Assembly (NCBI GenBank): GCA_963791325.1
Contig: CAWBRU010000021.1
Coordinates: 358,928 to 422,927 of the forward strand
DNA length: 64,000 nt
Direction: 5' to 3'
Source: JBEVJK01 sp963791325
GTDB lineage: Bacteria; Pseudomonadota; Alphaproteobacteria; Rhizobiales; Rhizobiaceae
In this document: one piece after another, positions 47,463-55,538 of the stretch
Numbering within the stretch: position 1 is the stretch's first letter
Layout of the letters: each line of letters opens with the position of its first letter
The notes under the pieces: model-generated
The model's input: the letters and a program-made list of their open reading frames with translations, nothing else
Databases searched by the model: none
Told to the model about the DNA's origin: nothing
Made by a program: the position numbers and the translations under genes

Positions 47463-50400
47463 CTAGACCGCGACGGCGGTCTTGCCTTCCCTGCTTCCTG
47501 CGGCGGTCGGATCGTCGCGGAAATAGAGTTCCTCGATCACATGTGCCGGCTGGGGCCGGCAGAGCAGAAAACCTTGCGCTTCGGTGCAGTGTTCGGCCTT
47601 CAGGCGGCGCAGCTGCTCATGCGTCTCGACGCCCTCGGCGGTGGTCGAGATGCCGAGCGCCCTGCACAAGCCGGCGACGGCGCGCACGATCGCCACCGAA
47701 TCGCGGTTCTGCGGCAGGTCCTGGATGAACGACCGGTCGATCTTGACCTTGTCGAAGGGGAAGCGCCGCAGATAGCCGAGCGACGAATAACCGGTGCCGA
47801 AATCGTCCATCGAGATGCGCACGCCGAGCTGGCGCAGCTGGTTGAGGATCGACAGCGTCGTCTCGGTGTCGTGCAGCAGCATCGTCTCGGTGATTTCGAG
47901 CTCCAGGCGCCGGGCCGGCAGGCCGGACGCGCCGAGCGCGCTCATCACGTCGAGCACCAGCGCGCCGGTCTGGAAGTGCAGCGGCGATAGATTGACCGCA
48001 ACGCAGACATGGTCCGGCCAGAGCATCGCCTGCTGGCAGGCCTGGCTGATCGCCCAGGCGCCGATCCGCCCGATCAGCCCGATCTCCTCCGCCAGAGGCA
48101 CGAACTCCGCCGGCGGCACCAGGCCGCGCTCGGGGTGGCGCCAGCGGATCAGTGCCTCGCAGCCGGTGATGGCATCCGTCGTGAGGTTGAACAGCGGCTG
48201 GTAGTGCAGCTCGAACTGCTGACTGGAAAGGGCCCGGCGCAGGTCGATCTCCAGCGCCCGCCGCGCCTGCATGTTGGTGTCCATTTCCGGTTCGAAAAAG
48301 CGAAAGCTGCAGCGGCCGTTCGCCTTGGCCCGGTAGAGCGCCATGTCGGCATTCTTCAGCAGGCGATCGGCCTCCATCCCGTCCTTCGGCGCCAGCGAGA
48401 TGCCGACGCTGGCGCTGATCACCACCTGGTGGCCACTCAGCTCGAGCGGCTCCGAGACCGCCTCGATCAGCCGCCTTGCCAAATCGGTCGAGCCCAGGGG
48501 CTGGTCGGCCCCGACCTGCAGCATGGCGAATTCGTCGCCGCCCAGCCGGGCGATGCGGTCGTTCATGCCGAGGCAGCGGCGCAGCCGGCCCGCCACCGCC
48601 TTGAGCAATTCGTCGCCGACCGGATGCCCGAGACTGTCATTGACGTTCTTGAACTGGTCGAGGTCGAGGCAGAGCACCGCCACGTTGGGACGCTCGGCTG
48701 CCAGCGCCCGTTCCATCTCCAGCCGGAACGACACCCGGTTCGGCAGGTCGGTCAGCGAATCGTAGTGTGCCATGCGGGCGATCTGCGCCTGCGAGCGCAG
48801 CCGCTCGGTGATGTCGTCATGGGTCGATACCGAGCCGCCCCCGGCAAGCGGCCGATAGGTGATCGCCATCGCCTTGCCGTTCGGCATTTCGTCGATGAAG
48901 TGCCAAGGAAGGCCCTGGGCCAGCGTGGCGACGCGGTTGGCGTCCTGGCCGGGCCAAGCTTCGCCGATGCAGTCATGGGCCTTGCGGAAGCGGAGGATCG
49001 ACCGCAGCGTCGTGCCTGCCGCGACCAGCTCGGCAGGCAGCTGGTACATGTCGGCAAAGCGCTGGTTGCAGATGATCAGCCGGTCCTCGGCGTCGAACAT
49101 TGCCAGACCCTGCGGCATGCTTTCGATGGCCAGCCGCAGCCGGTCGTACTGCAGGGCAAGCGCTGCCTCGGAACGCTCGATCAGATGCCGGCGTGCTTCG
49201 GCGAGTTCGGCGACCATCAGGTTGAAGACCCGTGACAAGGTGCCGACCTCGTCGCTGCGGCGCGTCGCCGGCGCCACCGGCAGGGGTGCCAGCTGCCCGC
49301 TGGTGCGGATCGCCCGAACCTGCTCGGTGAGTGCGCTGAGCGGCTCGGTGACGCGCTGGGCAAACGCGGCGCTGAAGGCGGCGCCGACCAGGAGCGTCGT
49401 CAGGACGATGCCGATCACCCCCTCGCGGGCCTGGCCGAGGTCGGTGGCGGCGTGCGCGCTGGCGTCCTTCTCGACCGCGCGGATGGTTCGTCCGACGAAG
49501 GCGAGCAGGCTGAGATAGCCGTTCTGAGCGGCGGCCAGCAACCGGTGGTTTGCATCGATGTCGGCGGCGGCGGCGGCGAATACGGCGTGGTCTGCCGCCA
49601 TGCCGCGGACAAGATCCTTGAACGACTGCACCCCGTGCCGGACGGAGCCCATGGCCGCCTGCATCCGGCCATCGCCGGGGGTGGCGGAGAGTGCCGAAAC
49701 CACCGCATCGACTGCGCCGAACATCGGCGCGGGCTCGAACGGGGCGACCGGCCCATGCTGCCGGACGTCCTTGGCGACGGTGAGCTGGACCTGGCCGTTG
49801 ATGCGGTCGAGCTCGCGCAGCAGCCTGCCGGCACCCTGGATGGCGGGGTAGAATTTCCCTTTCACCAGCGCCGCATCGTCGGCGGTGATGGCGTCGTGTT
49901 CCACCACGTCGCTTTCGCCATCCTCGATGCGCTCCATCGCCGCTTCGTTGCGGTCGACGAGTTCGGCGATCGCCCCGTGCAGGCCGTCCATGGTCGTGTT
50001 GAGGCGGTCAAGGCCGCCCTCCATCGCCGTGGTTGCCGCGTTGCGCCGGTCGACCGCCTCGCGCACGGCGTAGCCGGTCTCTGAAAGGCGCTGTTCGCGC
50101 TTCTGGATAAGTTCGAGCTTGAGGTCGAGTCCGATCGTCCGGGTCAGCTGTTGCAGCCTGTCGATGCGCCCTTGCATCTCGACATGCAGCGCGGTGAGCC
50201 GCTGCGGGGTGCCGGGATGACGGTCGCCGTCGATCAGCTGGTCCACCTCGGCCCGGAAGCGCTGGGCGGCGTCGATCAGCTGCACGCTCTCGTTGAGCAG
50301 CGGCGAAGTCACCGCAAACGTTTGCGACAGCATTTTTGAGATGTGATCGACATAGCCGAGCTCCATCGCCCCGCACAGCGCCGACATCGCCGCTGAAGCG

Positions 50401-50513
50401 GCGAAGGCGGCGAGCAGCCGGCGCCGCAGGCTGATGTGACGCAGATGCTGGCGCACGGCTGCAAGCTTGCGGCGGGCGGGCCTTGGCAGCGCCGAAACCA
50501 AACCGGATATCAT
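47463..50513 (-). CDS. membrane-bound GGDEF-EAL protein with HAMP and PAS
   Basis: The start at 50513 is chosen because AGGGAG lies seven bases before it; ATGs at 50519 and 50585 are alternatives. The 1016-residue protein has TM1 (about 32-52), a large helical periplasmic sensor (about 55-360), TM2 (about 365-385), HAMP (about 383-436) and a PAS-like domain (about 458-566, AIESMPQGLAMFDAEDRLIICNQRFADMYQLP). These precede GGDEF (LGGDEF at 657-662, intact) and EAL (EAL at 786-788, with NLSP, ETMLL and MDDFGTGYSSL). The RxxD inhibitory site before GGDEF is GMND, so product inhibition is not expected. It makes and/or degrades cyclic di-GMP at the inner membrane. Confidence 0.92.
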   Translation of the reverse strand: MISGLVSALPRPARRKLAAVRQHLRHISLRRRLLAAFAASAAMSALCGAMELGYVDHISKMLSQTFAVTSPLLNESVQLIDAAQRFRAEVDQLIDGDRHPGTPQRLTALHVEMQGRIDRLQQLTRTIGLDLKLELIQKREQRLSETGYAVREAVDRRNAATTAMEGGLDRLNTTMDGLHGAIAELVDRNEAAMERIEDGESDVVEHDAITADDAALVKGKFYPAIQGAGRLLRELDRINGQVQLTVAKDVRQHGPVAPFEPAPMFGAVDAVVSALSATPGDGRMQAAMGSVRHGVQSFKDLVRGMAADHAVFAAAAADIDANHRLLAAAQNGYLSLLAFVGRTIRAVEKDASAHAATDLGQAREGVIGIVLTTLLVGAAFSAAFAQRVTEPLSALTEQVRAIRTSGQLAPLPVAPATRRSDEVGTLSRVFNLMVAELAEARRHLIERSEAALALQYDRLRLAIESMPQGLAMFDAEDRLIICNQRFADMYQLPAELVAAGTTLRSILRFRKAHDCIGEAWPGQDANRVATLAQGLPWHFIDEMPNGKAMAITYRPLAGGGSVSTHDDITERLRSQAQIARMAHYDSLTDLPNRVSFRLEMERALAAERPNVAVLCLDLDQFKNVNDSLGHPVGDELLKAVAGRLRRCLGMNDRIARLGGDEFAMLQVGADQPLGSTDLARRLIEAVSEPLELSGHQVVISASVGISLAPKDGMEADRLLKNADMALYRAKANGRCSFRFFEPEMDTNMQARRALEIDLRRALSSQQFELHYQPLFNLTTDAITGCEALIRWRHPERGLVPPAEFVPLAEEIGLIGRIGAWAISQACQQAMLWPDHVCVAVNLSPLHFQTGALVLDVMSALGASGLPARRLELEITETMLLHDTETTLSILNQLRQLGVRISMDDFGTGYSSLGYLRRFPFDKVKIDRSFIQDLPQNRDSVAIVRAVAGLCRALGISTTAEGVETHEQLRRLKAEHCTEAQGFLLCRPQPAHVIEELYFRDDPTAAGSREGKTAVAV

Positions 50514-50768
50514 TGACATGCTCCCTGCTCGACCGTTCGGTCGGACGTCCCCTCGTGAGGAGTCGCAGGCAAGCGCGACGTCCAAGGGCCGGTGGCGGGA
50601 AGCTGCGCAGCCGGCCTAACGCATGTGGGCACCCTAAGGCCGGGTTGTTGACAAAGGGTTAGCGCGACACGCGAGCTGCCCGGACCGGGCGGCCGGGCAG
50701 ATATCGGCCGGCGTGACCTTTTCAGCCGCGCCGTCACTGCCTATCTTTGCTCCAGAAAGGAGACCGAG

Positions 50769-51293
50769 ATGTCCAACGGCAATGAACGTGCGGTGCTGGC
50801 CGGGGGCTGTTTCTGGGGCATGCAGGATTTGATCCGCCGCATGCCGGGCGTTGTGTCGACCCGGGTCGGCTACAGCGGCGGAGATGTGCCGAACGCCACC
50901 TATCGCAACCACGGCAGCCATGCCGAGGCGATCGAGATCATCTTCGATCCGCACACGCTAAGCTTCCGCGAGCTGCTCGAATTTTTCTTCCAGATCCATG
51001 ACCCGAGCACGCGCAACCGGCAGGGCAACGATGTCGGAGCCAGCTATCGCTCGGCGATCTTCTATACCTCCGAGGCGCAGCGCCAGGTCGCAGAAGACAC
51101 CATCGCCGACGTCGATGCCTCCGGGCTTTGGCCGGGCAAGGTGGTCACCGAGGTGTCTCCGGCCGGCGATTTTTGGGAGGCCGAACCGGAACACCAGGAC
51201 TACCTGGAGAAATACCCCAACGGCTACACCTGCCATTTCCCGCGGCCGAACTGGCGGCTGCCGCGCCGCGAGCCCGCCCGCCGCTCGGCCTGA
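50769..51293 (+). CDS. msrA: peptide-methionine (S)-S-oxide reductase
   Basis: A 174-residue MsrA. The active-site AGGCFWGMQ carries the catalytic Cys, followed by GVVSTRVGYSGG, HAEAIEIIFDP, FFFQIHDPSTRNRQGNDVGASYRSAIFY and PAGDFWEAEPEHQDYLEKYPNGYTCHFPRP. AAAGGAGACCGAG precedes the ATG. It reduces methionine S-sulfoxide in proteins using thioredoxin in the cytoplasm. Monocistronic, divergent from the GGDEF-EAL gene. Confidence 0.96.
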   Translation: MSNGNERAVLAGGCFWGMQDLIRRMPGVVSTRVGYSGGDVPNATYRNHGSHAEAIEIIFDPHTLSFRELLEFFFQIHDPSTRNRQGNDVGASYRSAIFYTSEAQRQVAEDTIADVDASGLWPGKVVTEVSPAGDFWEAEPEHQDYLEKYPNGYTCHFPRPNWRLPRREPARRSA

Positions 51294-51350
51294 CGGGGCC
51301 GCACCGAACAGGGGCCTGGACCGGAATGAACCCGGTCCGGGCTGGTTACC

Positions 51351-52790
51351 TCAAGCGAGCGTATAGGCCGTTTTCACCGTGGTGAAGAATTCGGCGGCGT
51401 AGCTGCCCTGCTCGCGCGGCCCGTAGGAAGAGCTCTTGCGGCCGCCGAACGGCACGTGGAAGTCGACGCCGGCGGTCGGCACATTGACCATCACCATCCC
51501 GGCTTCCGCGTTGCGCTTGAAGTGCGTGGCATGCTTGAGGCTGGTCGTGCAGATGCCCGACGACAGGCCGAACGGCGTGTCGTTGGCGAGCGCCACCGCT
51601 TCGTCATAGTTTTTGACGCGGATCACCGACGCGACCGGCCCGAAAATCTCCTCGCGCGAGATGCGCATCGCATTGCTGGCCTCGGTGAACAGCGCCGGCT
51701 GCAGGTAGAAGCCGGGCGATTCCCGGTTCAGGCGCTCGCCGCCGAAGGCGAGCTTGGCGCCCTCCTTACGGCCGATGTCGATGTAGCTCTCGTCCTGGTC
51801 GAGCTGGCTTTGGTCGACCACCGGGCCGATCTGGGTGCCGGCCTTCACCGCATTGTCGACGACCAGAGCTTTCAGGGCCTCGGTGACGCTGGAGACGAAG
51901 CGGTCGTGAATGCCCTCTTGGACGATCAGCCGCGACGAAGCGGTGCAGCGCTGGCCGGTCGAAAAGAAAGCGCCGTTCACCGCACAGTCGACGGCAACCT
52001 TGAGGTCGGCGTCATCGAGCACGACAAGCGGGTTCTTGCCGCCCATTTCAAGCTGCATCTTGCGCATATGTTCGACCGAAGCGGCGGCGACGCGCTTGCC
52101 GGTGGCGACGGAGCCGGTGAAGGTGATGGCGTCGACGTCGGGGCTGTCGAGCATCGTCTGGCCGACCACCGAGCCCTTGCCCATGACCAGGTTGAGCACG
52201 CCCTTGGGCAGGCCGGCCTGCTGCAGGATGTCGACGATCGCCCAGGACGAGCCGGGCACCAGTTCGGCAGGCTTGAACACCACCGTATTGCCGTAGCAGA
52301 GCGCCGGCGCGATCTTCCAGGCCGGGATGGCGATCGGGAAGTTCCAGGGCGTGATGATGGCGACGACGCCGACCGGCTCGCGGGTGATCTCGACGCCCAC
52401 CCCCGGGCGCACCGAGGGCAGCGCCTCTCCCGCCAGCCGCAGCGCCTCGCCGGCGAAGAACTCGAAGATTTGGCCGGCGCGCACGGTCTCGCCGATCCCC
52501 TCGGCCAAGGTCTTGCCCTCTTCGCGCGACAACAGCCGGCCGAGTTCCTCCTTGCGGGCCAGGATCATGTCGGCCGATTTGCGCAGCAGCGCGTGGCGCT
52601 CGAGCAGACCGGAACGCGACCATTTGGGAAACGCCGCCTTGGCCGCGGCGATGGCCGCCAGCGTGTCCTGCCGGCTGGCCCGGGCATAGATGCCGACCAC
52701 CTCGCCGGTGTCCGACGGGTTGATGTTGGGCACAGCCTCGCCGTCGGCCCACTCCCCGTCGATCAGATTCTGGTGCAATGTGTCGGCCAT
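51351..52790 (-). CDS. NAD(P)-dependent aldehyde dehydrogenase
   Basis: A 479-residue ALDH with the catalytic Cys in FFSTGQRCTASSR and the general-base Glu in MQLEMGGKNPLVVLDD. It also has the cofactor motif ITFTGSVATGKRV, the oxyanion Asn in ITPWNFPIAIPAWK, and EEIFGPVASVIRV. It is most like alpha-ketoglutaric semialdehyde / succinate semialdehyde-type dehydrogenases by its overall pattern (FHVPFGGRKSSSYGPREQG), but the substrate cannot be fixed. Monocistronic. Confidence 0.9.
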   Translation of the reverse strand: MADTLHQNLIDGEWADGEAVPNINPSDTGEVVGIYARASRQDTLAAIAAAKAAFPKWSRSGLLERHALLRKSADMILARKEELGRLLSREEGKTLAEGIGETVRAGQIFEFFAGEALRLAGEALPSVRPGVGVEITREPVGVVAIITPWNFPIAIPAWKIAPALCYGNTVVFKPAELVPGSSWAIVDILQQAGLPKGVLNLVMGKGSVVGQTMLDSPDVDAITFTGSVATGKRVAAASVEHMRKMQLEMGGKNPLVVLDDADLKVAVDCAVNGAFFSTGQRCTASSRLIVQEGIHDRFVSSVTEALKALVVDNAVKAGTQIGPVVDQSQLDQDESYIDIGRKEGAKLAFGGERLNRESPGFYLQPALFTEASNAMRISREEIFGPVASVIRVKNYDEAVALANDTPFGLSSGICTTSLKHATHFKRNAEAGMVMVNVPTAGVDFHVPFGGRKSSSYGPREQGSYAAEFFTTVKTAYTLA

Positions 52791-52947
52791 GTCGCTGCTC
52801 CCGGTATTCTTTGCCCGTATGTCCGCGGCCAGGATCCGTCCCGGCGCCGCCTGCGTGTCGAGCCCAAGGATGGGGATCGCGGCGGGCCGGTCAAGGGCCG
52901 GTCCCGAAGGCCGTGACCTTTAGGCTTCGGGAGCTGCTGAGGCAAGA

Positions 52948-53970
52948 ATGCCCGATCGTGTGCTTGTGACCGGCATCTCCGGCTTCGTCGGCGGCCATGT
53001 GGCGCTGGCTTTGCTCGGGGCCGGCTATGTCGTCCGCGGCAGCGTGCGCGACCCCGGCAAAGCCGCTGCGGTCAAGGCGGCGCTCGGGCAGGCCGGCGCC
53101 GATACCGGACGGCTTGAATTCGTTGCGCTCGAGCTCGGCTCGGATGCGGGCTGGGCTGCCGCGATGACGGGTGTGCGCTATCTGCAGCACGTCGCCTCAC
53201 CGCTGCCCGGCCGGCTGCCCGCAGACCGGGAGGAAGTCATCGAACCTGCCGTCGAGGGCACGCGCCGGGCGATGGAGGCCGCGTTCGCAGCGGGCGTGGA
53301 GCGCGTGGTGCTGACCTCCTCGATGGCGGCGCTGGCCTATGGCCATGATCCAAATCGAACCGAACCGTTCGGTCAAAAAGACTGGACCGATCTCCGCGGT
53401 CGGCCGGTCAATGCCTATGTCGAATCCAAGACCCGGGCCGAGCGCAAAGCCTGGGAGATCGCCGAGCGGCATGGCCGCAGCGCCGGCCTCGTCGCGGTCA
53501 ATCCATCGGTGATCCTCGGGCCTCTGCTCGACCGCGATCCCGGCACATCGGTCGGCCTGCTCGTCAGGCTGCTCGGCCGCGGGCTTCCGCTGGCCCCGGC
53601 ACTGTCGCTCAACATCGTCGATGTGCGCGACGTGGCGGCGCTGCAGCTCGCGGCCATGCAGGTGGCCGACGCCGGCGGGCAGCGCTATCCGGCGGGCCAA
53701 GGGCCGTACAGCATCAAGACGCTGAGCGCGATGATGCGGACGCTCTTTCCCGAGCGGTCGCGCCGGCTGCCGCGCTACGAAGCACCGAACTGGCTGGTTC
53801 GATTGATCGGGCGGTTCAACAGCGATCTGAGATCTGGCGTCGATGAGCTCGGTGTCGTCAAGCGGATCGACGGCGCCGCCGCCGGCGCGCTGCTCGGCCG
53901 GCCGTTCCTCCCGGTCGCCGAGACGCTGCAGGCAACCGGGCGCAGCCTGATTGCCCGAGGGCTTGTTTAG
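52948..53970 (+). CDS. NAD(P)-dependent epimerase/dihydroflavonol-4-reductase-like protein
   Basis: A 340-residue extended SDR. It has the cofactor motif VTGISGFVGGHVALAL, the catalytic Ser in VVLTSSMAALAYG, Tyr/Lys in NAYVESKTRAE, and NPSVILGPLLDRDPGTSVGLLVRLL of the DFR/aldehyde reductase group. It probably reduces an aldehyde or ketone with NADPH. GAGGCAAGA precedes the ATG. It is divergent from the aldehyde dehydrogenase gene. The TAG stop falls on the edge of a truncated dispersed repeat. Confidence 0.88.
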   Translation: MPDRVLVTGISGFVGGHVALALLGAGYVVRGSVRDPGKAAAVKAALGQAGADTGRLEFVALELGSDAGWAAAMTGVRYLQHVASPLPGRLPADREEVIEPAVEGTRRAMEAAFAAGVERVVLTSSMAALAYGHDPNRTEPFGQKDWTDLRGRPVNAYVESKTRAERKAWEIAERHGRSAGLVAVNPSVILGPLLDRDPGTSVGLLVRLLGRGLPLAPALSLNIVDVRDVAALQLAAMQVADAGGQRYPAGQGPYSIKTLSAMMRTLFPERSRRLPRYEAPNWLVRLIGRFNSDLRSGVDELGVVKRIDGAAAGALLGRPFLPVAETLQATGRSLIARGLV

Positions 53971-54007
53971 ATTCCAGGAAAAGCGGAAACGGTGATCCGC
54001 TCTAAGC
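53968..54007 (+). repeat. dispersed intergenic repeat, truncated copy 7
   Basis: It begins with the TAG stop of the DFR-like gene (TAGATTCCAGGAAAAGCGG) and ends with GGTGATCCGCTCTAAGCC; the central part is missing. It retains the two ends of the element. Confidence 0.7.
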
Positions 54008-54018
54008 CGTGAAGGCTC

Positions 54019-54231
54019 TCAGCCGAGCGGAGCGCGGGGCTGGCCGATCGCGCTCAGTCCCAGACGTTCGCGCTCGGCCACGGCGAACTCCTTGGCGAAG
54101 GTTTCGGCGATGAAGGCCCGTTCCGACGGCGCCCCGTTCTCGACGACGACGACCAGCCAGGCGATTCCCGTCCAGCGCAGGTCGACGCTGTCGGGTTCCT
54201 GGCCATCCAGGGTGTGCGCGGTGGCGGTCAT
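54019..54231 (-). CDS. small protein, unknown
   Basis: The ATG at 54231 follows AAGGAG eight bases upstream and is preferred over the ATG at 54258. The 70-residue product, MTATAHTLDGQEPDSVDLRWTGIAWLVVVVENGAPSERAFIAETFAKEFAVAERERLGL, has a short hydrophobic strand (WLVVVV) and then an amphipathic helix. No family recognised. Confidence 0.5.
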   Translation of the reverse strand: MTATAHTLDGQEPDSVDLRWTGIAWLVVVVENGAPSERAFIAETFAKEFAVAERERLGLSAIGQPRAPLG

Positions 54232-54581
54232 GGCGTCTGCTCCTTCGGGCATGGGCATGTCGGGGATATGGGGAACCAGGTGGCCTCGATCAGCGGCCTG
54301 ACGGGAAAAAAGAGAGCCGCCGGCCGATCCCGGTCGAAGCGGCCGGCAAGCCGGCGCGGGCTACCGATGATCTAGCGGCAAGTGGCGGCGGAAAAATGGT
54401 TGCGGCCTGTCCGGCTGCGCTGGTCACGGCGAAGTGAGCGCGCCCGCCGATCGGAGCGCAACAATTGAGACGTGGCTGAAATATCGCTGCGCGGCCACCG
54501 ACATTGGCCCGAAACACGTCCCGGCCAGGATCCGACCCAGCCGAGCGGTCCGCAGAGACCGCGGCAATGGGAGATTCTGAA

Positions 54582-55103
54582 ATGGACGGATCGGCTATCT
54601 TTATCCGCCGGGCGTCGGCCGCCGACGCGCCGGAAATCTACGACTTGGTGCACAGCGAGCACCTCAATCCCAACAGCCTTCATTGGCCGAATTTCACCGT
54701 GGCCTCGTCCGAGGGACACATCGTTGGCGCCGTGCAGATGCGCAAGCACGCCGATGGCTCACGCGAGCTCGGCTCGCTGGTGGTGGTCGAGGCGTTGCGC
54801 CATCGAGGCATCGCCCACGCCATGATCGATGCGCTGCTGGCCGAGGACGACCAGCCGTGCTGGATGATCACCACCCAAGCCTATGCCCGGGCCTACCGGC
54901 GCTGGGGCTTCCGTCCGATCGAGCCCGCGGAGGCGCCGGTTCGGGTGCGCCGCAACTGGCGGATCGGCAGCCTGGTCGGACTGATTGCGCCGCTGCTGCT
55001 GCGGGCCCGCCACCGGCTGGTCATCCTGGAGCGGCTGCCGCTGGCGATCAAGCGCCCGGCGGCGCGCGAACTCGGCCACGGCCACCGCCCGGTCCTGATC
55101 TGA
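54582..55103 (+). CDS. GNAT-family N-acetyltransferase
   Basis: The start at 54582 (MDGSAIFIRRASAADAPEIYDLV) follows GGGAG. The 173-residue product has the GNAT beta strand and acetyl-CoA loop ELGSLVVVEALRHRGIAHAMIDALLAE, and WMITTQAYARAYRRWGFRPIEPAEAP for the C-terminal part. A further basic tail (RRNWRIGSLVGLIAPLLLRARHRLVILERLPLAIKR) is longer than usual and partly hydrophobic. Acceptor unknown. Confidence 0.82.
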   Translation: MDGSAIFIRRASAADAPEIYDLVHSEHLNPNSLHWPNFTVASSEGHIVGAVQMRKHADGSRELGSLVVVEALRHRGIAHAMIDALLAEDDQPCWMITTQAYARAYRRWGFRPIEPAEAPVRVRRNWRIGSLVGLIAPLLLRARHRLVILERLPLAIKRPAARELGHGHRPVLI

Positions 55104-55195
55104 GCGGACGCGGCGGCGCTCCGCGCCCTTGCCATTCAGCCCGCTTCGGCCGACGATGCCGCCGGCTGGGGCGGTGTGGCGAATCGGAGGGAACG

Positions 55196-55480
55196 GTGCC
55201 GACAATTGACCAGCTCATCGTCTGGATCGTGGTGGGGCTGCTTGGCGGGAGCATCGCCGGGCTGCTGCTCACCTGGAACCGAACGGGTTTCGGCTTCCTC
55301 AAGAACCTCGGGCTCGGGCTCGCCGGAGCGTTGGTCGGCGGCCTGCTTTTCCGTCTGTTCGGTCTGTTTCCCGCCCTGGCGCTGATCGCCATCTCGCTGC
55401 GCGACATCGTCTCTGCTTTGGTCGGCTCGCTGCTCGTGTTCGCCGCTCTCTGGCTATGGCAGCGCTTCCGCCGGCCCTAG
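55196..55480 (+). CDS. GlsB/YeaQ/YmgE-like small membrane protein
   Basis: A GTG start with CGGAGGG four bases upstream. The 94-residue product, MPTIDQLIVWIVVGLLGGSIAGLLLTWNRTGFGFLKNLGLGLAGALVGGLLFRLFGLFPALALIAISLRDIVSALVGSLLVFAALWLWQRFRRP, has three hydrophobic segments. It has the Gly-rich GxLGGxIAG and LGLAGALVGG repeats typical of transglycosylase-associated/GlsB stress-response membrane proteins. The function of the family is not established. Confidence 0.82.
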   Translation: MPTIDQLIVWIVVGLLGGSIAGLLLTWNRTGFGFLKNLGLGLAGALVGGLLFRLFGLFPALALIAISLRDIVSALVGSLLVFAALWLWQRFRRP

Positions 55481-55538
55481 CGAATGCGATCCGGACGCAC
55501 GGAGTTGAATGCGCCGGCCGAGCCGGTATCATGCGCGG

